Part shown: positions 28,364 through 35,978 of the stretch, piece by piece
Layout: each line of letters starts with the position of its first letter
How positions within the stretch are numbered: the stretch's first letter is position 1
From: CAISKJ01 sp046351555
GTDB lineage: Bacteria > Myxococcota_A > Polyangia > Polyangiales > Ga0077539
Direction of reading: 5' to 3'
DNA length: 64,000 nt
Assembly (NCBI GenBank): GCA_046351555.1
Contig: JAXLYI010000018.1
Location: 1 to 64,000 of the forward strand
Notes under the pieces: generated by a model
The model's input: only the letters and a program-made list of their open reading frames with translations
Told to the model about the DNA's origin: nothing
Database searches by the model: none
Translations under genes and position numbers: made by a program

Positions 28364-30721
28364 GTGGAAGACGAACGCTTCGGACGATACCGCCTCGTGC
28401 GCCGGATCGGGGGCGGCGGCATGGCCGACGTCTTCCGCGCCGAGCTCGAAGGGGCCGAAGGCGTCACCCGCGAGCTGGTGATCAAGAAGGTTCTCCACAC
28501 CTTGTCGCTCGACCGGGAGGCGGTGGAGATGTTCGTCCAGGAGGCGCGGGTGGCGGCGCGGCTGCACCACCCGAACGTCGTCCAGGTGTACGAGTTCGGC
28601 CGCGCGGGCGACGGGTATTTCCTCGCGATGGAGCTGGTGGAGGGCTGCGACCTCGCCGCGCTCTTCAAGGCGAACGCGGGCGCCGCGCTCCCGCTCCCCG
28701 CGGTGGCCTGGGTGTTTCAAGAGCTCCTGGAGGCCCTCGGGTACGTCCACGGACTTACCGACGCGGGCGGCAAGGCCCTCGGGCTCGTCCACCGGGACAT
28801 CTCCCCGCACAACGTGTTGCTCGGGCGGGCCGGCGAGGTGAAGCTCGCGGACTTCGGCATCGCCACGGCCTCGGCGCGGGCGCACGACGAGGGGGTGAAG
28901 GGGAAGTTCGCCTACATGGCCCCGGAGCAGGCCCGCGGCGAGCGCCTCGACGCCCGCGCCGACCTCTACGCGGTGGGAGCGATGCTCTACGAAGCGCTCG
29001 CGGGTCGACGGGCCCAGCCGACGCGGGAGACCCAGGCGATGCTCGACGCCGCCCGCCGCGGGGCGATCGAGCCGTTGGAGGAGGTGAGCCCCGACGTCCA
29101 CCCCGCCCTCGCCGCGGTGGTGGGCCGGGCCGTGTCGGCCGACCCCGACGACCGCTTCCCCGACGCGGCGACCTTCCGCGCGGCGCTCGCCGAGGCGATG
29201 TTCGTCGCGGGGGCCGCGCCCGACCGGGGGCTCCTCCAGGCGATGGTTCGAGCCCGAACGGATGACGCCGAGTCCCCGCGCGCCGACCGGACGCTCACCT
29301 CCCACGATGATACGGATGCGAACGATACCGAATCGTCCGGTGGAGAAGACTCTGGCGAGAGTGAGCGACCGAGGTCGTTGGAGCCAGAATCATCGCCGCC
29401 TTCCCGCTCCCGGAGGATCTTCGAGCGCGCGATGATCGCGGTCGGGATCTTCACCCTCGCGGTGCTCGCCGAGCGGCGGACGCGCCCGGTGACGGCGCCG
29501 GCGGCTGTGGCCGTGGCCCTGCCCGACGAGGCCGGGGTGCGGGGGTGGTTCGACGGCGCGGGTCGGGCGGCGGCCGCGGCGCGCTGCCGGTGCCGGGTGG
29601 AGGCCCGCTACTACCAGCGCGCGGCCGAGGTGGAGGGGTGGCTCCGGCGCGGCGACGTGGCGCTCGCGGCGGTGACGACGGTGACGCTCCCGCAGGTGCT
29701 CCCGCTGGTCGGGCGGGCGGGCGACGGTGCGCTCGCCGAGGTGCGGCCCGCGGTGGTCCGGGCGCTGCGGGCGGCCCCCGGCGGTGCGTCGGTCGCGCCG
29801 GTGGCGGTCGATCCGGTGGTGATGGCCGTGCGCGATGACGTGGTCCGCGAGGGGGGCGTTCGCTTCGCAGCGCGGCGGCAGGCGGTGGTCGCGGCGGTGG
29901 ACGGGCGGGTGGGCCACGGGCTGCCGGGAGCCTTCGCGTGGGGCGACGACCCGGCGGGTTGGACGTGGTGGGACGTGCTCGCGGCCGGGTGGGTGGGCCG
30001 CCCGGCGGGGGCCGCGGGGGGCGTCGCGCTCGCGCTCTCGGGCGAGCGGGCGTTGGGCGCCTGGGACGCGCTCGCCGGGCCCTGGGGAGACGATCGTACG
30101 GGACCGAACGGTCTCCGCGGCGTCGAGGAGACCGCGGCCTGGGGCGCGCTCCTCGGCTCGCTCGGGCTGCTCGCCCCCGGCGAGGTAGATGCGTCGCGCG
30201 ACGCGGTGTACGTCGGCCCGGCGCGGGACGCTCCGACGGCCGAGGGGTGGTCGCTCTTCCCGCCGCCCGCGGACGTCGCGGTGGTCGGCGCGGCGCCGCG
30301 GCGGCCGTCGGGCGCGGGGCTCCACGCGGAGGTGCTAGGCTGGGTGGCGCGGGCCTCGTCTCGGACGGACGGGCCCGCCGCGGCAGCGCTGGCGGGGGTG
30401 ACGGCTTCCGGGGCGTCGCGCGCGCTGGCGAGGGCGTGGCGGGGGGTGCCCGCGCGGGGCGATGGTTCGCGGCCGAACCAGTCGGAGCTCCAGGGGGCGC
30501 TCGGGCAGGCCGAGCGGCTCGTCGACCGGGGCTTCACCGTCGCCACGTGCCCGCCGCGAGGGGACGCCGGGCGCGTGGCCGCGGCGCTCGACCGGGTGAC
30601 GGCGCAGGCCCGCAGCGGGTCGCCGCGGCCCTTCGTGGGGGAGGGGCGCTGGTGGTGGCCGACGGTGCGGGAGGCGGTGGCGCGCGCGTTCGGGGCTGGT
30701 GAGACCGACGGCGGGCTGTGA
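28364..30721 (+). CDS. Ser/Thr protein kinase with membrane helix and C-terminal extracytoplasmic domain
   Basis: About 785 residues from a GTG at 28364, which puts FGRYRLVRRIGGGGMADVF at the N-terminus (an in-frame GTG at 28307 is an alternative). The kinase domain runs to ~residue 275: Gly loop, VIKK lysine, HRDISPHN catalytic loop with Asp near 145, DFGIA, and APE. An acidic Ser/Asp linker and a membrane helix (AMIAVGIFTLAVLAE) follow. The last ~400 residues look like a periplasmic-type domain (VRGWFDGAGRAAAAARCRCRVEARYY, ALAAVTTVTLPQVLPLV) that resembles solute-binding proteins more than PASTA or WD repeats. Three palindrome copies fall inside the gene. Confidence 0.82.
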   Translation: MEDERFGRYRLVRRIGGGGMADVFRAELEGAEGVTRELVIKKVLHTLSLDREAVEMFVQEARVAARLHHPNVVQVYEFGRAGDGYFLAMELVEGCDLAALFKANAGAALPLPAVAWVFQELLEALGYVHGLTDAGGKALGLVHRDISPHNVLLGRAGEVKLADFGIATASARAHDEGVKGKFAYMAPEQARGERLDARADLYAVGAMLYEALAGRRAQPTRETQAMLDAARRGAIEPLEEVSPDVHPALAAVVGRAVSADPDDRFPDAATFRAALAEAMFVAGAAPDRGLLQAMVRARTDDAESPRADRTLTSHDDTDANDTESSGGEDSGESERPRSLEPESSPPSRSRRIFERAMIAVGIFTLAVLAERRTRPVTAPAAVAVALPDEAGVRGWFDGAGRAAAAARCRCRVEARYYQRAAEVEGWLRRGDVALAAVTTVTLPQVLPLVGRAGDGALAEVRPAVVRALRAAPGGASVAPVAVDPVVMAVRDDVVREGGVRFAARRQAVVAAVDGRVGHGLPGAFAWGDDPAGWTWWDVLAAGWVGRPAGAAGGVALALSGERALGAWDALAGPWGDDRTGPNGLRGVEETAAWGALLGSLGLLAPGEVDASRDAVYVGPARDAPTAEGWSLFPPPADVAVVGAAPRRPSGAGLHAEVLGWVARASSRTDGPAAAALAGVTASGASRALARAWRGVPARGDGSRPNQSELQGALGQAERLVDRGFTVATCPPRGDAGRVAAALDRVTAQARSGSPRPFVGEGRWWWPTVREAVARAFGAGETDGGL
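29242..29261. repeat. Dispersed palindrome copy 5, inside the kinase gene
   Basis: GATGGTTCGAGCCCGAACGG, coding for MVRARTD in the linker just after the kinase domain. A looser relative (GCGAACGATACCGAATCGTC) occurs at about 29320. Confidence 0.45.
30092..30111. repeat. Dispersed palindrome copy 6, inside the kinase gene
   Basis: GATCGTACGGGACCGAACGG, encoding DRTGPNG in the extracytoplasmic domain. It matches the reverse complement of copy 2 at 16 of 18 positions and encodes a near-identical peptide (DRTAPN there). Confidence 0.5.
30461..30480. repeat. Dispersed palindrome copy 7, inside the kinase gene
   Basis: GATGGTTCGCGGCCGAACCA, encoding DGSRPNQ near the C-terminus of the kinase fusion protein, in the same reading phase as copy 6. 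Confidence 0.5.
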
Positions 30722-30734
30722 TAGGGTCCGCGCC

Positions 30735-30914
30735 ATGAGCAACTGGCTCGGATTCCTGGGTGCCGCCGCGCTGATCGCGGGCGGCGGCATGATGTACGCC
30801 CCGACGGCGCCCGAGGAGCCCCGTCCCCCCGAGATCGTGGCCGAGGCTCCGCCGCCTCCGCCCGCTGGCGATGCGGCGAAGCCCGCGGGCCAGGGCGCCC
30901 CGCAGGGTGGTTGA
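30735..30914 (+). CDS. Small membrane-anchored proline-rich protein
   Basis: 59 residues from ATG, 13 bases after the kinase stop, so probably co-transcribed. One N-terminal hydrophobic helix (NWLGFLGAAALIAGGGMMY) is followed by a Pro/Ala/Glu tail (EEPRPPEIVAEAPPPPPAG). It could be a signal-anchored accessory of the kinase; no family is recognised. Confidence 0.55.
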   Translation: MSNWLGFLGAAALIAGGGMMYAPTAPEEPRPPEIVAEAPPPPPAGDAAKPAGQGAPQGG

Positions 30915-30994
30915 GCGCACTGACGCGACGGCCCCCGGGCGGGGCCGAAATGACCACGAAATAGAGCTGTAACGACGGTGCCTGGCGATGCCGC

Positions 30995-32194
30995 TCAGGT
31001 GGCAGGGCGCCGTCTGGCCTCGATGACGGCGAGCGCGGAGTGCGCGTCGGCGTTGTCGGGGTCGACCGCGATGGCCTGACGGGCGAGGGCCTCGGCCGCG
31101 GCCATGTCGGTGCCGGCCTTGCGCAGCGCGTTGGCCGCGTTGACGAGCAGGAGCACGTCGGTGGGGCGCGCGCGCGAAGCCCGCTGCCACAGGGCGGACG
31201 CGGCCTCCCAGCGCCCCGCGGCTTCCTCGCGGCGGGCGAGGAGCGTGGCGATGGCGACGCGCGAGGAGACGAGGGCCTGGCCGGCGGAGACGAGCTGCTC
31301 GGGCTTGATCCCGTCGGGCTCGAGCTGGCGCGCGATGGTGAGCTGGATGGAGACCGCGAGGCGCTCGACCTCCGTGAGCAGGGTGGCGACCTCGCCCTGG
31401 AGCGTGCTCACCTGGGCCTCGAGGGCGGCGACGCGCTCGCCACTGTCGACCGCGGCGGGCGGGAGCGACGAGGTCGACGAACCGGAGGGCGCCTCGTCGC
31501 GGCGCGCGCCGATGGGCTGCGGGCCCGTCTGTTTGAAGCGGGGCGGCGGGTTCTGCGAGGCGCCCGGCGCGGCGAGGGACGCGGGGGTCGGGCGGGCCTC
31601 GGGCTGCAGCACGCCGAGGGGCTCGGTGGGCGGCGGCGTCGGCGCGCGCGGGGTGATCGGCGACGGCGGCGCGGGCGCACGGAACCCTCCCGGCGGCGTC
31701 GGCGCGCGGGGCGTCGACGGGGAGCTCACGCCCGACGCGGGGCGCGCGCCGGGCGGGCTCTGGAGCGAGCCCGGCGGGGGCGTTCGCTTGAGCGCACTGG
31801 AGCTCTGGGCCAGCATGGGGCTCTGCAACGCGCCGGGGAGCGGCGTGCCTTTCGAAGACGCGCCGCCCTGGGGCGATGGCGAGGCGTTGGGGCGGCCGCG
31901 CTGGTCGAGGTCCTGGTCGTAGAGGTAGCGGCGGACGGGGTCGCCGAGGACGGCGAGGGCCGTGTCGAGGGCCTCCTGCACGGCCTCGAGGCGCTGCATG
32001 TAGGCGTTGGTCAGCGGGGCCGCGAGCGACTCGGGGCTGAAGCGCTGCGTCCGCGCGCGGTGCGCCCGGAGGATGGCGTCGGCGCTGGCGCTCCGGTCGA
32101 CCCCCAACACTTCGTAGTGGGTGGCGGAGGGGAGACTTCTGTGCAGGTCGTCGATCTCCTGCCGGTCGCGGGAACTCGTGTCGGGGGGGGCCAT
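30995..32194 (-). CDS. J-domain-like protein with long Pro-rich linker, coiled coil and C-terminal TPR
   Basis: 399 residues. Residues ~20-90 look like a DnaJ domain (THYEVLGVDRSASADAILRAHRARTQRF to DPVRRYLYDQ) but the catalytic HPD is missing (TQRFSPES at that place), so it should not stimulate DnaK ATPase. Residues ~95-235 are Pro/Ser/Ala low complexity. A coiled coil (VAALEAQVSTLQGEVATLLTEVERL) and a TPR-like C-terminus (WQRASRARPTDVLLLVNAANALRKAG, AIAVDPDNADAHSALAVIEAR) follow. In Myxococcota such proteins are usually scaffolds; the function is unknown. It is divergent from the 32384 gene across a perfect inverted repeat. Confidence 0.8.
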   Translation of the reverse strand: MAPPDTSSRDRQEIDDLHRSLPSATHYEVLGVDRSASADAILRAHRARTQRFSPESLAAPLTNAYMQRLEAVQEALDTALAVLGDPVRRYLYDQDLDQRGRPNASPSPQGGASSKGTPLPGALQSPMLAQSSSALKRTPPPGSLQSPPGARPASGVSSPSTPRAPTPPGGFRAPAPPSPITPRAPTPPPTEPLGVLQPEARPTPASLAAPGASQNPPPRFKQTGPQPIGARRDEAPSGSSTSSLPPAAVDSGERVAALEAQVSTLQGEVATLLTEVERLAVSIQLTIARQLEPDGIKPEQLVSAGQALVSSRVAIATLLARREEAAGRWEAASALWQRASRARPTDVLLLVNAANALRKAGTDMAAAEALARQAIAVDPDNADAHSALAVIEARRRPAT

Positions 32195-32283
32195 GGGCGC
32201 TGGAGGTGGATCATCGCACCGTTGGCGCGCGGCCCGGAACGCCGAAAAAGCGGCGCATCCGCCCCGCAGGGCCTGAACGGGCG

Positions 32284-32319
32284 CCACTGAACATTCGTTG
32301 CAGGGAATTTGTTCAGTGG
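32284..32319. promoter_or_regulatory. Perfect 10-bp inverted repeat in a divergent promoter region
   Basis: CCACTGAACA, a 16-base spacer, then TGTTCAGTGG. It lies between the J-like gene (start 32194, leftward) and the 32384 gene (rightward, with recQ behind it) in an A+T-richer stretch. GTTCAG is the conserved half of myxobacterial SOS (LexA-type) sites, and each arm contains one, so a damage-linked operator is possible; the rest of the known consensus fits poorly. A terminator is less likely, as no T-run follows. Confidence 0.5.
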
Positions 32320-32383
32320 CGGGGGACCGCTGTACACCCGTTCCTGCGTCGGGCACCTGAACCCGCGAACAGGAGACGAGACC

Positions 32384-32761
32384 ATGAGCGAGACCAGCAC
32401 CCCCACCAGCGAGCGCTTCTTCCACGCGGCCGGCTACGTGTTCACCTACTCGGGCAAGAGCCGCAAGGCGCGCGTGAAGATCGAGATGTGGCGCGAGGAC
32501 CCGCGCACCGGCGAGCGCTTCTGGGTCACCACCGCGATGTGCGCCCCCGACCGCACGGCCGCCTACGCCGCCGCGATGGCCCTCGTCGCCTGGGTCCGCT
32601 CGCTCGACGTGCGCCCGCGCAACAGCGTCCAGGCCCTCGCCGTCGCCGAGTCGCTCGCCGCCATGAACGACCGCCTCGCCCGCGCCACCACCACCCGCAG
32701 CGACCCCGCCCTCTCCGTCGCCCTCGACCGCCTCGTCCAGGGCAAGGCCGCCGCCGCGTGA
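32384..32761 (+). CDS. Conserved-looking small protein of unknown function
   Basis: 125 residues from ATG with ribosome site AGGAGACGAG. The N-terminal half is beta-like with aromatic spacing (ERFFHAAGYVFTYSGKSRKARVKIEMW and TGERFWVTTAMCAPD); the second half is Ala-rich helix. No signal peptide, membrane helix or known motif is seen. recQ starts 86 bases downstream, so the two may share the promoter marked by the inverted repeat. Confidence 0.75.
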   Translation: MSETSTPTSERFFHAAGYVFTYSGKSRKARVKIEMWREDPRTGERFWVTTAMCAPDRTAAYAAAMALVAWVRSLDVRPRNSVQALAVAESLAAMNDRLARATTTRSDPALSVALDRLVQGKAAAA

Positions 32762-32847
32762 CGGGGAATGTCCCTCGTCCCACGGCCCCGAGAGACAATC
32801 CCGGCGCGGTGACCCCGCCCGGTGCTATGAGGGTCGCCGGACGGCCC

Positions 32848-34719
32848 ATGGACAGCGACGGACCCCTCGACGCGCTCCTGCGCGAGCGCTTCGGCATCGA
32901 CGCCTTCCACCCGTGGCAGCGCGAGGCGATCGACGCGCTCCTCGGCGACCCGGGGCGCGTGCTGGTGGTCGCGCCCACCGGCGGCGGCAAGAGCCTCACC
33001 TACCAGCTCCCCGCGGCCGCGCTCCCCGGCACCGCCCTCGTCATCTCGCCGCTCGTCGCGCTGATGGAAGACCAGGTGCAGGCCCTCGAGCGCCGAGGCA
33101 TCCCGGCCACCTGGCTCTCCTCCACCGTCGACCCCGACGCGCGGCGGACGCGCATGCGCGACGTCCGCGCCGGGCGCTACAAGCTGGTGTACGCCGCCCC
33201 CGAGCGCCTGGGGTACGACGGCTTCGCCGAGCTCTTCGCGCAGATCCCGCTCTCGCTCGTCGCGGTGGACGAGGCGCACTGCATCTCGATGTGGGGCCAT
33301 GATTTTCGGCCCGACTACCTCCGCATCGGCGCGCTGCTCGATCGCCTGAAGCCCGCGCGCGTGCTCGCGTGCACGGCGACGGCGACGCCCGACGTGCGGC
33401 GCGAGATCCTGGAGCGGATGGGGTTGGACGCGGGCGGCGTGAAGGTGGTGCTGCGCGGCTTCGCCCGGCCCAACCTGCACCTCGCGGCCCGCGCGGTGGA
33501 GGGCCCGACGGAGTCGCGGTCGCTGGTGCGGCACGAGCTCGCCCGCGTGCTCGGCGACCCGGCGAAGCCCCGCGGCGGCGGCATCGTGTACGCCGCCACG
33601 CGGAAGACGTCCGAGGCCCTCGCCGACGACCTCCGCGCCCGCGGGTGGAACGTCGCCCCCTACCACGCCGGCCTCGACGCCGAGGTCCGCTCCAACGTCT
33701 CGGCCCGCTTCGCCCGCCGCAGCCTCGACCTCGTCGTCGCCACCAACGCCTTCGGCATGGGGATCGACCGGCCCGACATCCGCGTGGTGGTCCACCACCA
33801 GCCGCCGGCGAGCATCGAGTCGTACTACCAGGAGGTGGGCCGCGCGGGGCGCGACGGCGCCGAGGCCCACGGGCTCCTGCTCTGCGCGGGCAACGACATC
33901 GCGCTGCGGCGGCGCCTCTGCCAGCTCGGGGGCGACGGCGAGGCGGCCGACCCCGCGCAGGCCGCCCGCGCGTGGGGGCTCTTCCGCGACCTGCTGCGCT
34001 ACCTCGACGCGGGGACGTGCCGCCACGACTTCATGCTCCGGTACTTCGGCGACGACCAGGAGACCCTCGGCGGCTGCGGCCACTGCGACATCTGCGTGTC
34101 GCTCGACGAGGGGGCCGCCGACGACGCCAACCGCGAGGAGGCCTCCACCGTCGCGCGCATGGCGATGGCCGCGGTGGCGCGGGCCCACGAGCGGGCGGGC
34201 GTCCAGGCGATCGCGGAGATGCTGCGCGGCGTGGTCAACGCGCGCACCGAGCGCTTCGGGTTCACGAAGGTGTCGACCTTCGGGCTCCTCAAGGACAAGC
34301 CCCAGGAGTGGGTGGTGGCGCTGTTGCGCGCGACGATCGCCGCGGGCTGGGTCGACCTCACGCCCACCGACCACCCGGTGCCGGTGCTCACGCGCTCGGG
34401 CTGGGACGCGATGCGCTCGAAGGACCCGCTGCGCTTCCGCCTGCCGCGCGGGGCGAAGCCGAAGGGGGCGCGGGGCGCGGGCGCGGCGCGGCCGGTGATC
34501 GCGTACGACGCGGCGCTCTTCGAGAAGCTGCGCTCGCACCGCAACGAGGTGGCGCGGCGGCGGGGCTTCCCGGCGTACGTGGTGGCCTTCGACCGCTCGC
34601 TCCAGGAGATGGCCGCGCGACGTCCGCGCAGCGCCGCCGAGCTCGCGGCGATCACGGGCTTCGGGCCGGCGCGCGTGGAGGCGTACGGCGAGGGCTTCCT
34701 CGCGGTGCTGCGGGGCTGA
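32848..34719 (+). CDS. recQ: ATP-dependent DNA helicase RecQ
   Basis: 623 residues (an ATG 7 codons upstream is possible). Helicase motifs are in order: motif 0 FHPWQREAID, motif I TGGGKSLTYQLPA, Ia SPLVALMEDQV, II VDEAHCISMWGHDFRPDY (DEAH with the RecQ aromatic loop), III ACTATATP, V ATNAFGMGIDRPDIR and VI YYQEVGRAGRDG. The Zn-binding domain has CRHDF...CGHCDIC. A winged-helix RQC (about 410-510) and a C-terminal HRDC (RSHRNEVARRRGFPAYVVA to GFGPARVEAYGE) complete the long form. It unwinds 3'-5' in recombination and fork repair. It may be under control of the inverted repeat upstream of its neighbour. Confidence 0.97.
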   Translation: MDSDGPLDALLRERFGIDAFHPWQREAIDALLGDPGRVLVVAPTGGGKSLTYQLPAAALPGTALVISPLVALMEDQVQALERRGIPATWLSSTVDPDARRTRMRDVRAGRYKLVYAAPERLGYDGFAELFAQIPLSLVAVDEAHCISMWGHDFRPDYLRIGALLDRLKPARVLACTATATPDVRREILERMGLDAGGVKVVLRGFARPNLHLAARAVEGPTESRSLVRHELARVLGDPAKPRGGGIVYAATRKTSEALADDLRARGWNVAPYHAGLDAEVRSNVSARFARRSLDLVVATNAFGMGIDRPDIRVVVHHQPPASIESYYQEVGRAGRDGAEAHGLLLCAGNDIALRRRLCQLGGDGEAADPAQAARAWGLFRDLLRYLDAGTCRHDFMLRYFGDDQETLGGCGHCDICVSLDEGAADDANREEASTVARMAMAAVARAHERAGVQAIAEMLRGVVNARTERFGFTKVSTFGLLKDKPQEWVVALLRATIAAGWVDLTPTDHPVPVLTRSGWDAMRSKDPLRFRLPRGAKPKGARGAGAARPVIAYDAALFEKLRSHRNEVARRRGFPAYVVAFDRSLQEMAARRPRSAAELAAITGFGPARVEAYGEGFLAVLRG

Positions 34720-34722
34720 GCG

Positions 34723-35868
34723 CTACAGCACGAGGAGCGCGCGGCCGCCGGACTCCACCCGGTCGCCGCGGGCGAGGGTGAAGGGGAGCGCGACCTTCTG
34801 CCCGTTGAGCGACACGGGCTTGTCGGGGGTGACGGTGGGGCCGGAGGCATCGAAGCGCAGGGCGCCGCAGAAGAGCGACGCGGCGCCGGCGACGAGGGCG
34901 ACGCGGCGGCCGCGGTCCATGCCGCGCTCGACCTCCAACGTGAGGGCGTCGGGGCCGGCGGCGGAGGCGCGGAGCGTGAGGTCGGCGCCGAGGCCGAGGG
35001 CGGCGCCGGGGCGCAGCGGGAGGGCGGCGCCGAGGGGGACGCCGTCGAGCGTGGTGCCCGCGCGGCTGCCGGCGTCGGAGGCTTCGAAGCCCGCGGCCGC
35101 GCGCGCGACGGTGACGTGGCGGCGGGACACCGACGCGCCGCGGATGGGGACGTCGGCCTCGCGCCCGAGGGTGACCGGGAAGCGCCCGACGTAGACGGTG
35201 CGGGCGCCGCCCTCGTCGGCCTCGAAGCGGCCGTCGCGGAGGAGGAGCGCGGCGTGGCGGTCGAGCGTGTCGCGGGCCTCGTGGTCGTCGGCGTGGGCCG
35301 CGACCCAGGCCGAGAGCGTGGCGACGGCGTTGGGGCGGTCGCCCGAGCGCCAGAGGGCTTCGAAGCCCTCGACGGCGGCGCGCCGGCGGAGGCCGTTGCG
35401 CTCGGCGTTCTCGCGGTCGTCGGTGACCTTCTCGAGCGCGTCGACGTCGCCGGCGAGGGCGAGCGCGCGCGCGACGGCCTCGCGGTCTTCGAGCATCGTC
35501 CAGGCGCGGGCGGCCTCGCGGTAGAGGCCCATCGACTCGAGGTCGTCGGCGGCCTCGTGGAGGCGGCGGCGGTCGTCCTCGGTGCGCGGCGCGGCGGCCT
35601 CGGCCTCGGCCAGGGTGACGAGGCAGAGGCCCTTGCGCGCCTCGCGGCGGAGTTCGTCGGTGCGGGCGACGCCGTACGCGCGGATGAGGAATCCCCGGCG
35701 CTCTTCGAGGGTGCGGGCCGTCTCGCCGGCGCGGAGGAGCACCCGCACGGCGTCGGCGACCTCGCCCCGCTCAAGGTAGAGCCGGGCCGCGTCCTCGACC
35801 CTGCCCTCGGCCTCGGCGCGGGCGGCGGCGCCCCGGGACCCGAACACTCGTGACAGCCACGTCCACAT
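34723..35868 (-). CDS. FHA-domain protein with helical repeat N-terminus
   Basis: 381 residues from ATG (AGGA 7 bases ahead). Residues ~10-205 are Ala/Glu/Arg-rich helices in TPR/SEL-like order (AARLYLERGEVADAVRVLLRAG, YREAARAWTMLEDREAVARALALAG). The FHA domain lies at ~215-295: VTLGREADVPIRGASVSRRHVTV and AGTTLDGVPL; the usual Ser-x-Asn is degenerate (GSRAGTT). A second beta-rich stretch follows, ending RGDRVESGGRALLVL, which may be another degenerate FHA. It probably reads phospho-threonine made by the kinases in the window. It is convergent with recQ and divergent from pilB. Confidence 0.82.
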   Translation of the reverse strand: MWTWLSRVFGSRGAAARAEAEGRVEDAARLYLERGEVADAVRVLLRAGETARTLEERRGFLIRAYGVARTDELRREARKGLCLVTLAEAEAAAPRTEDDRRRLHEAADDLESMGLYREAARAWTMLEDREAVARALALAGDVDALEKVTDDRENAERNGLRRRAAVEGFEALWRSGDRPNAVATLSAWVAAHADDHEARDTLDRHAALLLRDGRFEADEGGARTVYVGRFPVTLGREADVPIRGASVSRRHVTVARAAAGFEASDAGSRAGTTLDGVPLGAALPLRPGAALGLGADLTLRASAAGPDALTLEVERGMDRGRRVALVAGAASLFCGALRFDASGPTVTPDKPVSLNGQKVALPFTLARGDRVESGGRALLVL

Positions 35869-35978
35869 GGAAGATCCTCGGCCGGACGTGTTAGAAGCGA
35901 CAGCCCGCCACGGCGGGCGCCCGCGTCGCGGCGCTGGCCACGTGGGCCGACGCGCGATTTGTACCAAGGAGGAAACGG

